The notes beneath the pieces were generated by a model. The model had not been told where the DNA came from and did not search any database. It saw only the letters and a program-made list of their open reading frames with translations. Positions 34,830 through 44,025 of a stretch of 64,000 nucleotides of DNA are shown here, one piece after another. The first letter of the stretch is position 1; each line of letters opens with the position of its first letter. The DNA is from Capra hircus (taxonomy: Eukaryota; Chordata; Mammalia; Artiodactyla; Bovidae): NCBI RefSeq assembly GCF_001704415.2, contig NC_030813.1:14340001-14404000 (forward strand), in the 5' to 3' direction. A program made the position numbers and the translations under genes.

Positions 34830-35342
34830 ATCCAAAGAGCAGATATAACCAGAGAATTGAGAAAATGTAGAAACAAAGTAAAGCACTCAAGCAAAATAAT
34901 AATAGTTTAACCATAAAGCAAGGTCAAGCACTTTTAGTTCCTCCTCAAGGGCTGGAGAGATTATCCTGAGTCATATCCTTCAGTTGTTTTGCAGATGCTA
35001 AAATCCCCACCAGGTGGAAGAAGTTAACTGCATGCTGACCACCAATACACAGATCCCAGGTAGGTGGGCTCTAGAAGGTTGATGACTGAGATTCCAAGAT
35101 CACCGTGTTACCTCACCATCACCAATCAGAGAATTGTGTAAGAACTGATCACACCCCCTGTGATCCTCTCCCTTCCACTTTTGCCTAGAAGTCATCCAGG
35201 AGTTTTGGTCTTTTGAGCATGAGCTGCCCATTTTCTTTGCTTGGTCCTGCAGTAGACACCAAGTTTTCATTCACCACAACCTGATGTCAGAAGATTGGCT
35301 TTGCTGCACAACGGGCAGGCTGACTCATTTGGTTCCACAATA
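34830..35342 (+). mobile_element. Second, unrelated LTR-like segment
   Basis: Shows LTR-like order: a CCAAT-type box (CACCAATCAGAG, about 35120), 'gcctagaagtcatccagg', 'gcatgagctgccc', 'cagtagacaccaag' in the R/poly(A) position, and U5-like 'cacaacctgatgtcagaag' ending near GGTTCCACAA. The left boundary is unclear. It differs from the preceding LTR. Confidence 0.5.
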
Positions 35343-35672
35343 TTTGTAGTTGCAGTCTTTTTTTAAAAAATTACATTATTTCTTCATATTATCTAAATCT
35401 TGATCTTATAGGTGACCAGCATAAGTTTCCTATTCAACAACCTCCATGAAACTGTTCCTGATGATGAATTCTACAAGCTTAGGCAACCTCTCTCAGCTAA
35501 TACAGTACACATCCCATCAACTTATTAAAATGCCACAGCAATTTCATATGCTTTTCAAGGTCCCAGCTTGGATTTCTATGTAGAAACCTCATACTTTTTG
35601 ATGCTGCTTTCCATTCTCTCTTCATTTTATTAATTTAATCAACCAATGTTTATTGATTCTTCAATATATATT
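35343..35672. other. No recognised feature
   Basis: AT-rich unique DNA. Confidence 0.4.
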
Positions 35673-35679
35673 TAGGATA

Positions 35680-35879
35680 AGCCTTGACAGGTAGCGCAAG
35701 TGGGAAAGAATCTGCCTGCCAATGCAGAATACACAAGAGACGTGGGTTCAATCCTTGGGTAAGGAGGATCCCTGGAGGAGGAAATGGCAACCCACTCAAG
35801 TATTCTTTCCTGGAGGAGACTGGTAGACTACAGTCCATGGGGCTGCAAAGAGTCTGACATGACTAAGCTACTGAACACA
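35680..35879 (+). mobile_element. Bov-tA SINE, diverged
   Basis: tRNA-like head (AAAGAATCTGCCTGCCAATG, GGGTTCAATCC) and BovB-like tail. Likely TSD taggata at 35673-35679 and 35880-35886. Confidence 0.9.
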
Positions 35880-36030
35880 TAGGATACAAGAAACACAAAT
35901 AAAACTACTTCCCCACCATGATGGGTCTTTACAGCACACCTGGGAAGACATAATTACTTGAGTGATGATGCAGAGTGTAATGATATAGCGCCTCAGGGAT
36001 CTTGGAGGGCATAGTCCCTAAAAAAATATG

Positions 36031-36382
36031 TTTTTTCCCTTGGCTGTGCCACACAGCTTGCAGAGGGCTTCCCAGGTGGTTGCTAGTGGTAAGGAACCCG
36101 CCTGACAATGCAGAAGATACAATAGACTTGGGTTTGATCTTTGGGTTGGGAATATCCCCTCGAGGAGGAAATGGCAACACACTCCAGTATTCTTGCCTGG
36201 AGAATTCCATGAACAGAGGAGCCTGGGGGCTGCAAAAGAGTCAGACACAACTGAGCAACCAAGTACAGCACAGCAGTAGCACAGCTTGTGGGACCTTAGT
36301 TTCCCAAACAGGGATTAAACCTGGGCCCTAGGCAGTGAGAGCATGCACAGAGTCCTAAACTCTGGAGTGCTAGGGAATTCCC
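36031..36382 (-). mobile_element. CHR-type SINE (antisense), split by Bov-tA
   Basis: Antisense tail 'ttttttcccttggctgtgcc' at 36031-36060; after the insertion, 'gcttgtgggaccttagtttcc', 'cagggattaaacctggg' and 'tagggaattccc' (36280-36382) complete the element. Confidence 0.78.
36061..36279 (+). mobile_element. Bov-tA SINE nested in a CHR SINE
   Basis: GGGCTTCCCAGGTGGTTGCTAG head and a tail ending GAGCAACCAAGTACAGC. TSD cacagcttg at 36052-36060 and 36280-36288, perfect over 9 bp. Confidence 0.93.
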
Positions 36383-37008
36383 AACAATCTCGTAAATGAG
36401 AAATAAGGAGTCAGAGAAGACTTATTTAGTTTGTAGAGCCTTTGCTTCTGAGAGGTTTTAAAGTTAGAACAGTCTACTGAATTGATTATAAGTGGCAGAA
36501 ACTTGAAACAAACCCTGGTTAAGTAAAAAGGGGGACTATGTTGGTTCACATAATGACAAATCCAAGGGTAGAACTCATTTTCAACCAAGTAATTAATCAA
36601 GAATCTGTCTTTGTCCATACCTGCATCTTCTTTCTCTTAGTTTTCTTTTTCTTTTTTTTTCTTTTTGACTTAATTTTTCAGGCAACTCTTATGGAGCAAG
36701 ATGAAGCACTCTATCTTAGCTGATCACCACTCCCAGAGGTACGACAATGTTTTCTTTTCAATCCACCTAGCAGAAGTCTGAGCTCGCTGCTTGTTGGTTT
36801 ACATCAAATGGGCGTCTATTCCTTACCCACTCACCAGAGGAAAGGAATATAAAGCTCAGAGCACACGTTCACCCTTAGCATTGGGTGGTGCATATGTGAA
36901 GGCCTGGACTAAACACGCGTGAGCTGCATGGATGAAGAAAAGGAGGCATTGCTTCCCAAAGGCAAACTGAAGTTTGTTTTCAGAGAGGAACAGATGCTGG
37001 ACAGGGAA
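36383..37008. other. No recognised repeat
   Basis: Includes a T/C-rich run at 36630-36665 and a short exon-like block (see rejected items). No coding signature. Confidence 0.4.
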
Positions 37009-37031
37009 AACAACAACAACAACAACAACAA
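37009..37031 (+). repeat. (CAA)n microsatellite
   Basis: About seven CAA units within AAACAACAACAAC. Confidence 0.9.
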
Positions 37032-37267
37032 AATCCAGAAGTAAAAAGATCCAAAAAATCCAAGCACAGTAGATATCTACAGTGGAGGAAGGTAGAAAGA
37101 ACATTCTGTACAAAGAAATAAGTATATGACACTAACAGAGATATTGCATAACTGGGGGAGCAGTAGTAGTGGAAAGTGTTTGGAGCCAAGATGAGGAAGT
37201 GGTAGCTGAGGTTAAGAGGACTGTTTGGTAGAAGTACCTGAAAAAGTTACCTTTTGTGAACATTCCC

Positions 37268-37822
37268 TGTTATGACAGTTCGGGCATGGGGTGAAAAGAA
37301 TTTCCAGACACGGGGCATTTCAGAAAGGAGCGAGTTTATTAAGAGGCGAGGGCAAAGATACTGTGGGTGCTGCAAGCAAAGCAGCCTGACCTCCTGGCAG
37401 GACAGAGAGTCGACTTCTGAAGGGAGAATTAGAGTGGGAAATGCTGTTAAAAGAGCAAGCGAGCTCAAAGGAAAGCCTCACTTCGCCTGTGTTTCCTGGC
37501 ACAACAGGAGACAGAGAGACTTCCTGCTGGAAGGGTAGCATTATGTGATTGGTTAGGTGCTCTCGGGATGCATTCCAGGGTGAGTATTTTTACCTAATTT
37601 GGGATTAGGAAGCTGGCTGGTAAGGATCAGGGGGCTTTTGGCAACAGCTACAGTGGGGCTCAGTCAGTTCCAGAGATGACCTTGGCTTTGGGCTCCAGGT
37701 CTGTGGTCTTGGTACAAAGCCTTGCACCTGTGACCTTGGTATATGGGACTCCACCCCCTCCTTTCTCTGAACCCTGGCATTCTCATTGATACTAATTGAG
37801 AAGTACCTTGCCTGATAACACA
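37268..37822 (-). mobile_element. Solo LTR of an endogenous retrovirus, antisense
   Basis: On the minus strand it starts TGTGTTATCAGGCAAGG and ends ACTGTCATAACA. A clear AATAAA signal occurs at minus-strand CCTCTTAATAAACTCGC (about 37330-37346), with U5-like sequence after it, and a CCAAT box (TAACCAATCAC) about 200 bp upstream. No internal viral sequence adjoins. No convincing TSD was found, so the exact ends are provisional. Confidence 0.65.
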
Positions 37823-37884
37823 ATCTGCAACCTTGTTTCTAGTTCAAGGGAAGTATTTGAAAGCTGCTTAAATTTTGCTGCTCT

Positions 37885-38327
37885 TCAGTTCAGTTCAGTT
37901 CAGTTGCTCAGTCGTGTCCGACTCTTTGTGACCCCATGAATGACAGCACGCCAGGCCTCCCTGTCCATCACCATCTCCCAGAGTTCACTCAGACTCACGT
38001 CCATTAAGTCAGTGATGCCATCCAGCCATCTCATCCTCGGTCGTCCCCTTCTCCTCCTGCCCCCAATCCCTCCCAGCATCAGAGTCTTTTCCAATGAGTC
38101 ATCTCTTCACATGAGGTGGCCAAAGTACTGGAGTTTCAGCTTTAGCATCACTCCTTCCACAGAAATCCCAGGGCTGATCTCCTTCAGAATGGACTGGTTG
38201 AATCTCCTTGCAGTCCAAGGGACTCTCAAGAGTCTTCTCCAACACCACAGTTCAAAAGCATCAATTCTTCGGCACTCAGCCTTCTTCACAGTCCAACTCT
38301 TGCATCCATACATGACCACAGGAGAAC
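37885..38327 (-). mobile_element. BovB 3' end, antisense, young
   Basis: Starts with CAGTTCAGTTCAGTTCAGTTG (antisense tail) and runs to CATCCATACATGACCACAGG. Retains open minus-strand frames (37900-38094 and 38107 onward) for the BovB C-terminus, matching the 957-1460 fragment block by block, split by a frameshift near 38100. Confidence 0.92.
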
Positions 38328-39276
38328 CCAAATGGTCACTACTTTTCTTATTTGTAAGAAGAGAATTACCCTCCCTACCATGGTTCTCAATATACAAAAA
38401 GCAATAAGGAAAAGTATTATAGTTATTTAAAAATAGTCTGCATATTTTTTTTTCTCTGTGAGGCTTTTGGAAAAAAATATTTTCTGAATCCAGCATTTTT
38501 TATCCTAGCATACCACATACCTATTCACAGATTAATGCTTTCATTTTATTCAAATCTTAGTGTTTTCAGGTTTGATCTTTGTTTACCTTGTAATACAGTC
38601 ATGTCTGTACACTTCTGATTTTGGTCTTGAATCTTAAGAGGACAAGGTAGATTCTTTTTCAAAATTTTTGTGTGTATCTTTTTGTAAAAGCTAGTAATTT
38701 TCTTGCCTTAATCTGTTCTCAATAAGTTTTGTTTTGATTGAGTTAGATTGAATTTTATCCTTCAAAACTTTTACAAAAGAAGTTACCATTACCAAGCTTG
38801 ATGTGACATCATTCAGACTCCCATAAGACAGTAATGGTTGTATTTTTTATTGATATGTAATAGTCTGTTTTCAAAACACAACAAGAAACGTGCAATAACA
38901 TAATATTGGACTAAAGAGAAAGATGACCATTGAAAATATCAATAGGTTAAAAGAGAGAGAGGAAGAGAAGTGGCAGAAAACACATCCACAAATTTGCAGC
39001 CATAGGAGAAATTAGAAAATAAAACTATAGGAATAAAGCCATAATACTACATAAAGAAAAATAGAATTTTGATATCAGTATCCTACATACTCATGACTCA
39101 TATTCCAAAGGTTGGAGAACTGATACATTTTCATCATAATGATGAGTATGTAGGTAAAACTAAGTAATTTGAAATTCAGGAATTGGCTCGTTTGAAATCA
39201 GAATACCTGAAGTTTTTCTCACTGTAGCAACAAAACTTTGAAAGCTGGAGCCTACTGTTATATAATTATGTCCTTG
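38328..39276. other. Unassigned AT-rich DNA
   Basis: No recognised repeat family or gene. Confidence 0.4.
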
Positions 39277-39538
39277 CGATGGCACCCACTCCAGTGCTCT
39301 TGCCTGGAAAATCCCATGGACAGAGGAGCCTGGTAGCTACAGTCCATGGGGTCATGAAGAGTCAGACACGACTGAGCGACTTCACTTTCACTTTTCACTT
39401 TCATGCATTGGAGAAGGAAATGGCAACCCACTCCAGTGTTCTTGCCTGGAGAATCCCAGGGACGGGGGAGCCTGGTGGGCTGCCGTCTATGGGGTCGCAC
39501 AGAGTCGGACATGACTGAAGCGACTTAGCAGCAGCAGC
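39277..39538 (+). mobile_element. Bov-A2 SINE dimer
   Basis: Two Bov-A units with the linker ACTTTCACTTTTCACTTTCA and a CAGCAGCAG end. Nearly consensus-like, so young. Confidence 0.93.
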
Positions 39539-39949
39539 TTTTAAAAATATATACCATAGAGTCTCATTTTATATTGGACTTGTTTGTAAAGTAAAACATT
39601 ATAAGGCAAAATTAAGATCTACAAATTTATTCTTGAGAGTCCATTAAGCTGAAATCAAAGTACAGGGTACATGGCTCAATATATATTTCTATTGGAGAGT
39701 GGTTTACTATCTCTTCACAATGTCAAGCCATAAGTTTCTAGTGGCTTCTAGGTATACTTAAGGTTTGTGTTATACAAAACACCTTATATTTAAGGTTGAT
39801 GTTATACAAAAAACAAAAAAACACAAAATGAACATCATGAGAAACTAACACTGCAAGAGACACAAAAGACAGGATATATGAACTGATGGAAAGAATGGCA
39901 AATTTATCTTTTTCACCTAACTTTTGGTTATAAGCTCATTTAGTAGACT
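39539..39949. other. No recognised feature
   Basis: AT-rich, with an imperfect repetition of 'taaggtt...gttatacaaaa' at about 39760-39810. Confidence 0.4.
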
Positions 39950-39961
39950 ATCAGACAGTAT

Positions 39962-40596
39962 CAGTTTAGTTCATTTCAGTCTCTCAATCATGTCTGACTC
40001 CTTGCAACCCCATGGACTGCAGCACACCAGGCTTCCCTGTCCATCACTAACTCCCAGATCTTACTCAAACTCACAGTCTTTGAGTCAGTGATGCCATTCA
40101 ATCATCTGATCCTATGTTGTCCCCTTCTCCTCCTGCCTTCAATCTTTCCCAGCATCAGAGTCTTTTTCAATGAGTCAGTTCTTTGCATCAGGTGGCCAAG
40201 GTATTGGAGCTTCAGCTTCAGCATCAGTCCTTCCAATGAATATGCAGGACTGATTTCTCTAGTGTTGACTGGTTTGATCTCCTTGCAGTCCAAGGGACTC
40301 TCAAGAGTCTTCTCCAACACCACAGTTCAAAAGCATCAATTCTTCAGTGCTCAGCCTTTTTTATAGTCAAACTCTCAGATCCATACATGACTACTGGAAA
40401 AACCATAGTTTGGACTAGATGGACTTTTGTTGTCAAAGTCATGTCTCTGCTTTTTAGTATGCCGTCTAGGTTGGTCATAGCTTTTCTTCAAAGGAACAAA
40501 TGTTTTTTAATTTCATGGCTGCAGTCACCATCTGCAGTGATTTTGGAGCCACCCAAAATAAAAAGTCTGACACCGTTTCCACTGTTTCCCCATCTA
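39962..40596 (-). mobile_element. BovB 3' part of a 5'-inverted insertion
   Basis: Antisense BovB from the terminal tail (GTTTAGTTCATTTCAGTC) to the segment around CCACTGTTTCCCCATCTA. It joins directly, with no spacer, to an oppositely oriented upstream BovB piece at about 40596. A perfect 12-bp TSD, atcagacagtat, flanks the whole unit (39950-39961 and 41275-41286). Confidence 0.92.
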
Positions 40597-41274
40597 CTGG
40601 AAAAAGTCAGTTTTCATTCCAATCCCAAAGAAAGGCAATGCCAAAGAATGTTCAAACTACTGCACCATTGTACTCATCTTACACGCTAGCAAAGTAATGC
40701 CCCAGATTCTCCACCAGGCTTCAACAGTACATGAACCATGAACTTCCAATATTCAAGCTGAATTTAGAAAGGGCAAAGGAACCAGAGATCAAATTGCCAA
40801 CATCTGTTGGATCATCAAAAAAGCAAGAGAGTTCCAGAAAATTATCCACTTCTTCTTTATTGACTATGCCAAAGCTGTTGATTGTGTGGATCACAACCAA
40901 CTGTGGAAAATTCTTAAAGAGATGGGAATACCAGACCACCTGACTTGCCTCATGAGAAATCTGTATTCAGATCAAGAAACAGCAGTTAAAACTGGACATG
41001 GAACAATAAACTGGTTCCAAATTGGGAAAGGAGTATGTCAAAGCTGTATATTGTCATCCTGCTTATTTAACTTATATGTGGAGTACAACATGCAAAATCT
41101 TGGGCTGGATGAAGCACATGCTGGAATCAAGATTGCTGGGAGAAATATCAGTAACTTCAGATATGCAGATGGCACCACCTTTATAGCAGAAAGTGAAGAA
41201 GAACTAAAGACCCTCTTGATAAAAGTGAAAGAAGTGAAAAAGTTGGCTTAAAACTCAACATTCAGAAAACTAAG
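40597..41274 (+). mobile_element. BovB 5' part, inverted relative to its 3' part
   Basis: Sense BovB from CTGGAAAAAGTCAGTTTTC through the RT core to ACATTCAGAAAACTAAG. In the family this sequence lies immediately upstream of the 39962-40596 piece. About 30 bases at the internal boundary are missing. The arrangement is the classic outcome of twin priming. Confidence 0.92.
40886..41251 (+). pseudogene. BovB RT core with mutated catalytic box (YADG)
   Basis: A 121-codon open segment of the BovB reverse-transcriptase palm, beginning MDHNQLWKILKEMGIPDHL. The box that should be YADD reads YADG (bases 41162-41173; GGC in place of an Asp codon), which would abolish metal binding. The block normally GVCQGCILSPCLF also shows substitutions (Q-S-C). 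It ends at a TAA in the KKLA region through a small deletion. Inactive. Confidence 0.88.
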
Positions 41275-41307
41275 ATCAGACAGTATAGCCTACATTATTT
41301 AAAGTTT

Positions 41308-41521
41308 GAAGTGAAGTGAAGTGGCTCAGTCAAGTCCAACTCTTTGCGACCCCATGGACTGTAGCCTACAAGGCTCCTCTGTCCTTGGAATTTTCCAGGC
41401 AAGAGTACTGGAGTGGGTTGCCATTTCCTTCTCCAGGGGATCTTCCCAACCTAGGGATCAAACCTGGTTCTCCTGCATTGCAGGCAGACACTTTACTGTC
41501 TGAGCCACCAGGGAAGCCCCA
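41308..41521 (-). mobile_element. Bov-tA SINE, antisense
   Basis: AAGTGGCTCAGTCAAGTCC tail at the left, antisense B box GGGATCAAACC at about 41454, and GAGCCACCAGGGAAGCCCC head at the right. Confidence 0.93.
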
Positions 41522-41767
41522 AAAGTCTACTTTTTCTTAATATTTCTCTTTTTCCTAAAATCAGGTATTTGCATTCATGTAAGTGCATACATAGTGAGAA
41601 TCCATGTATATCACATATGCATTTACCAAATAGCAAATATCATTTAATTTTTTTTTATGATCCAGACAAAGTCATGGTTGTAACGAACACATGAATATTT
41701 GGACTTACTCCTTGACCTTCCCTGTCTTTTTTATCTACTCTCCTTGGTGATGACACACAATTTTTCC
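41522..41767. other. Short unassigned stretch
   Basis: No recognised feature between the Bov-tA and the inverted L1. Confidence 0.4.
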
Positions 41768-41778
41768 TAACCTATGTT

Positions 41779-42793
41779 TTTTTTTTTAATTAATTAATTT
41801 TTTTAAAGAAGGATAATTGCTTTACAGAATGTTGTTTTCTATCAAACATCAGCATGAATCAGCCATAGGTATACATATATCCCCTCCCTTTTGAACCTCT
41901 CTCCCATCTCCTGCCCCATTTCACCCCTCTAGGTTGATACAGAGCCCCTGTTTGAGTTTCCTGAAACATACAGCAAATTCCATTGGCTATCTATTTTACA
42001 TATGGTAATGGAAGTTTCCATGTTTCTCTCCATACATCTCACCCTCTCCCCATGTCCGTAAGTCTGTTCTATGTCTGTTTCTCCACTGCTGCCCTGCAAA
42101 TAAATTCTTCAGTACCATTTTTCTAGATTCTGTGTATATATATGTATCAGTATATGATATTTATCTCTTTCCTTCTGATTTCTTCACTCTGTATAATAGG
42201 CTCTAGGTTCATCCACCTCATTAAAACTGACTCAAATATGTTCCCTTTTATGTCGGAGTAATTTTCCATTGTGTATACATACCACAACTTCTTTATCCAT
42301 TCCTCTGTCTATGGACATCTAGGTTGCTCTATGTTATAACTATTGTAAATAGTGCTACAATGAACAGTGGGATACATGTGTTTTTTCAATTTTGGTTTCC
42401 TCAGGGTGTATGCCTAGGAGTGGGATTGCTGGGTCATATGGTGGTTTTATTCCTAGTTTTTTAAGGAATCTCCATACCATCTTCCATAGTGGCTATATCA
42501 ATTTATATTCCCACAAACAGTGCAAGAGCATTCCCTTTTTTCCACACCCTCTCCAACATTTATTGTTTGTAGACTTTTTGTTGATGGCCATTCTGACTGT
42601 TGTGAGGTGATATCTCTTTATAGTTTTGATTTGCATTTCTCTAATAATGAGCGATGTTGAGCATCTTTTCATGTGTTTGTTTGCTATCTGTATGTCTTCT
42701 TTGGAGAAATGTCTGTTTGGGTCTTTTTCCCTCTCTTTGATTGGATTGTTTGTTTTTCTGGTATTGAGTTGTTTGAGCTGCTTGTATATTTTG
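41779..42793 (-). mobile_element. L1 3' end of a 5'-inverted insertion
   Basis: T-run (antisense poly(A)) at 41779, then antisense L1 3' UTR and the ORF2 C-terminal region (for example 'ccaccctctccaacatttattg', 'tgggattgctgggtcatatgg'), ending TATATTTTGGA at 42793. An 11-bp TSD, taacctatgtt, flanks the complete unit (41768-41778 and 43084-43094). Confidence 0.93.
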
Positions 42794-43083
42794 GATTAAA
42801 GACCTAAATGTAAGACCAGAAACTATAAAACTCTTAGAGGAAAACATAGGCAGAACACTCGATGATGTAAATCAAAGCAAGATCCTCTATGACCCACTTC
42901 CTAGAGTAATGGAAATAAAAACAAAAGTAAACAAGTGCGACCTGATTAAACTTAAAAGCTTTTGCACAGCAAAAGAAACTATAAGCAAGGTGAAAAGACA
43001 GCCCTCAGAATGGGAGAAAATAATAGCAAATGAAAAAAAAAATAGCAAATGAAACAACTGACAAAGGATTAATTTCCAAAATA
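42794..43083 (+). mobile_element. L1 5' part, inverted relative to its 3' part
   Basis: Sense ORF2 piece (GTAAGACCAGAAACTATAAAAC, GGTGAAAAGACAGCCCTCAG) that in L1 lies just upstream of the antisense piece. It ends TTCCAAAATATA; the antisense part begins with the same TCCAAAATATA, so 11 bases are shared at the junction. A small A-rich duplication of 'aatagcaaatgaaa' sits at 43021-43055. Confidence 0.92.
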
Positions 43084-43094
43084 TAACCTATGTT

Positions 43095-43544
43095 ATTTTA
43101 ACTCTCTTCACTCAAGGGTCAGCAAAGAAGAATTGGGGAAGTCATTTTTGACTCTGTTTTTCTCTCACATTGCAGACCCAATTGGTCAAGAAATCCCAAG
43201 CGCCCAACCGTCAAAATGTATCCACAATTCAACTACTTTTCACCATCTCCATAGTTATTCAATCCAGTCCAAGCAATTTGGGTATTATCTTTAATTAACT
43301 TGTCTATTTACCTATTTAAAAATTTTTCGCCTTCTGCGAACAAGACAATCAGTTGACATTCAGTGTTCCTAATAATATGCAGCAAGTCTTTACCCTTTTT
43401 ATTTCTTGCAACTGATATCACTAAGCTTATTAGAATTTAATAGAAAATAAGTCAGTGGACTCTGAAGAAAAATGTGAAATTCCAGTACATATAAAAAAAC
43501 ATTTTTATACAATATAGATGAGTCATGGGCATGAAATGCACAGT
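43095..43544. other. No recognised feature
   Basis: AT-rich unique DNA. Confidence 0.4.
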
Positions 43545-43690
43545 ATGAGGAATGGTCAATAATATCTTTGTATGGTGACTAATCATGGTGATCATCCTTT
43601 GATGTATAGAGATATCAAATCAAATCACTGTGTTGTGAACCAGGAATGAACATAGTGTGGTAAATCAATTATACTTAAAAAAATTCATAG
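43545..43690 (+). mobile_element. Old L1 (L1M-type) 3' end
   Basis: 'tggtgatcatcctttgatg', 'atagagatatcaaatcaaatcac' and 'aaatcaattatactt' followed by A-rich DNA match old L1 3' termini. Confidence 0.6.
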
Positions 43691-43734
43691 GAAAAATAAA
43701 TCATATATGTTTCCCATAGGTGAGGGTAGGGCAA

Positions 43735-44025
43735 GGAGGATTGGATGAAGATGATAAAACTAGTTATAAATAAGTACTAGATATGTAATATACAACATGA
43801 TTAATATAATTAGCACAGCTCTGTTATATATGAAAATTATTGAAAGTCATAAGAATTGTCATCACAAAAATATTTTTTCTTCAATTTTGTGTTTATAAAA
43901 GATGACAGACATTTTCTAAATGTACGTTGATTTCATGATGTATGTTGAGTCATTATGCTGTACATCTTAAACTTACACAGTACTGAATGTCAATTATATC
44001 TCAGTAAAACTAGATGAAAAAAATT
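43735..44025 (+). mobile_element. Second old L1 (L1M-type) 3' end
   Basis: 'gataaaactagttataaataag', 'catcttaaacttacacagtac' and 'tgtcaattatatctcagtaaa' are characteristic of L1MA/MB-like 3' ends. Confidence 0.65.

Noticed and set aside
36682..36738. Exon-like block after TTAATTTTTCAG and before GTACGA
   Set aside because: The donor is weak, the 57-bp interior is closed in one frame, and it lies downstream of a simple T/C run that mimics a polypyrimidine tract.
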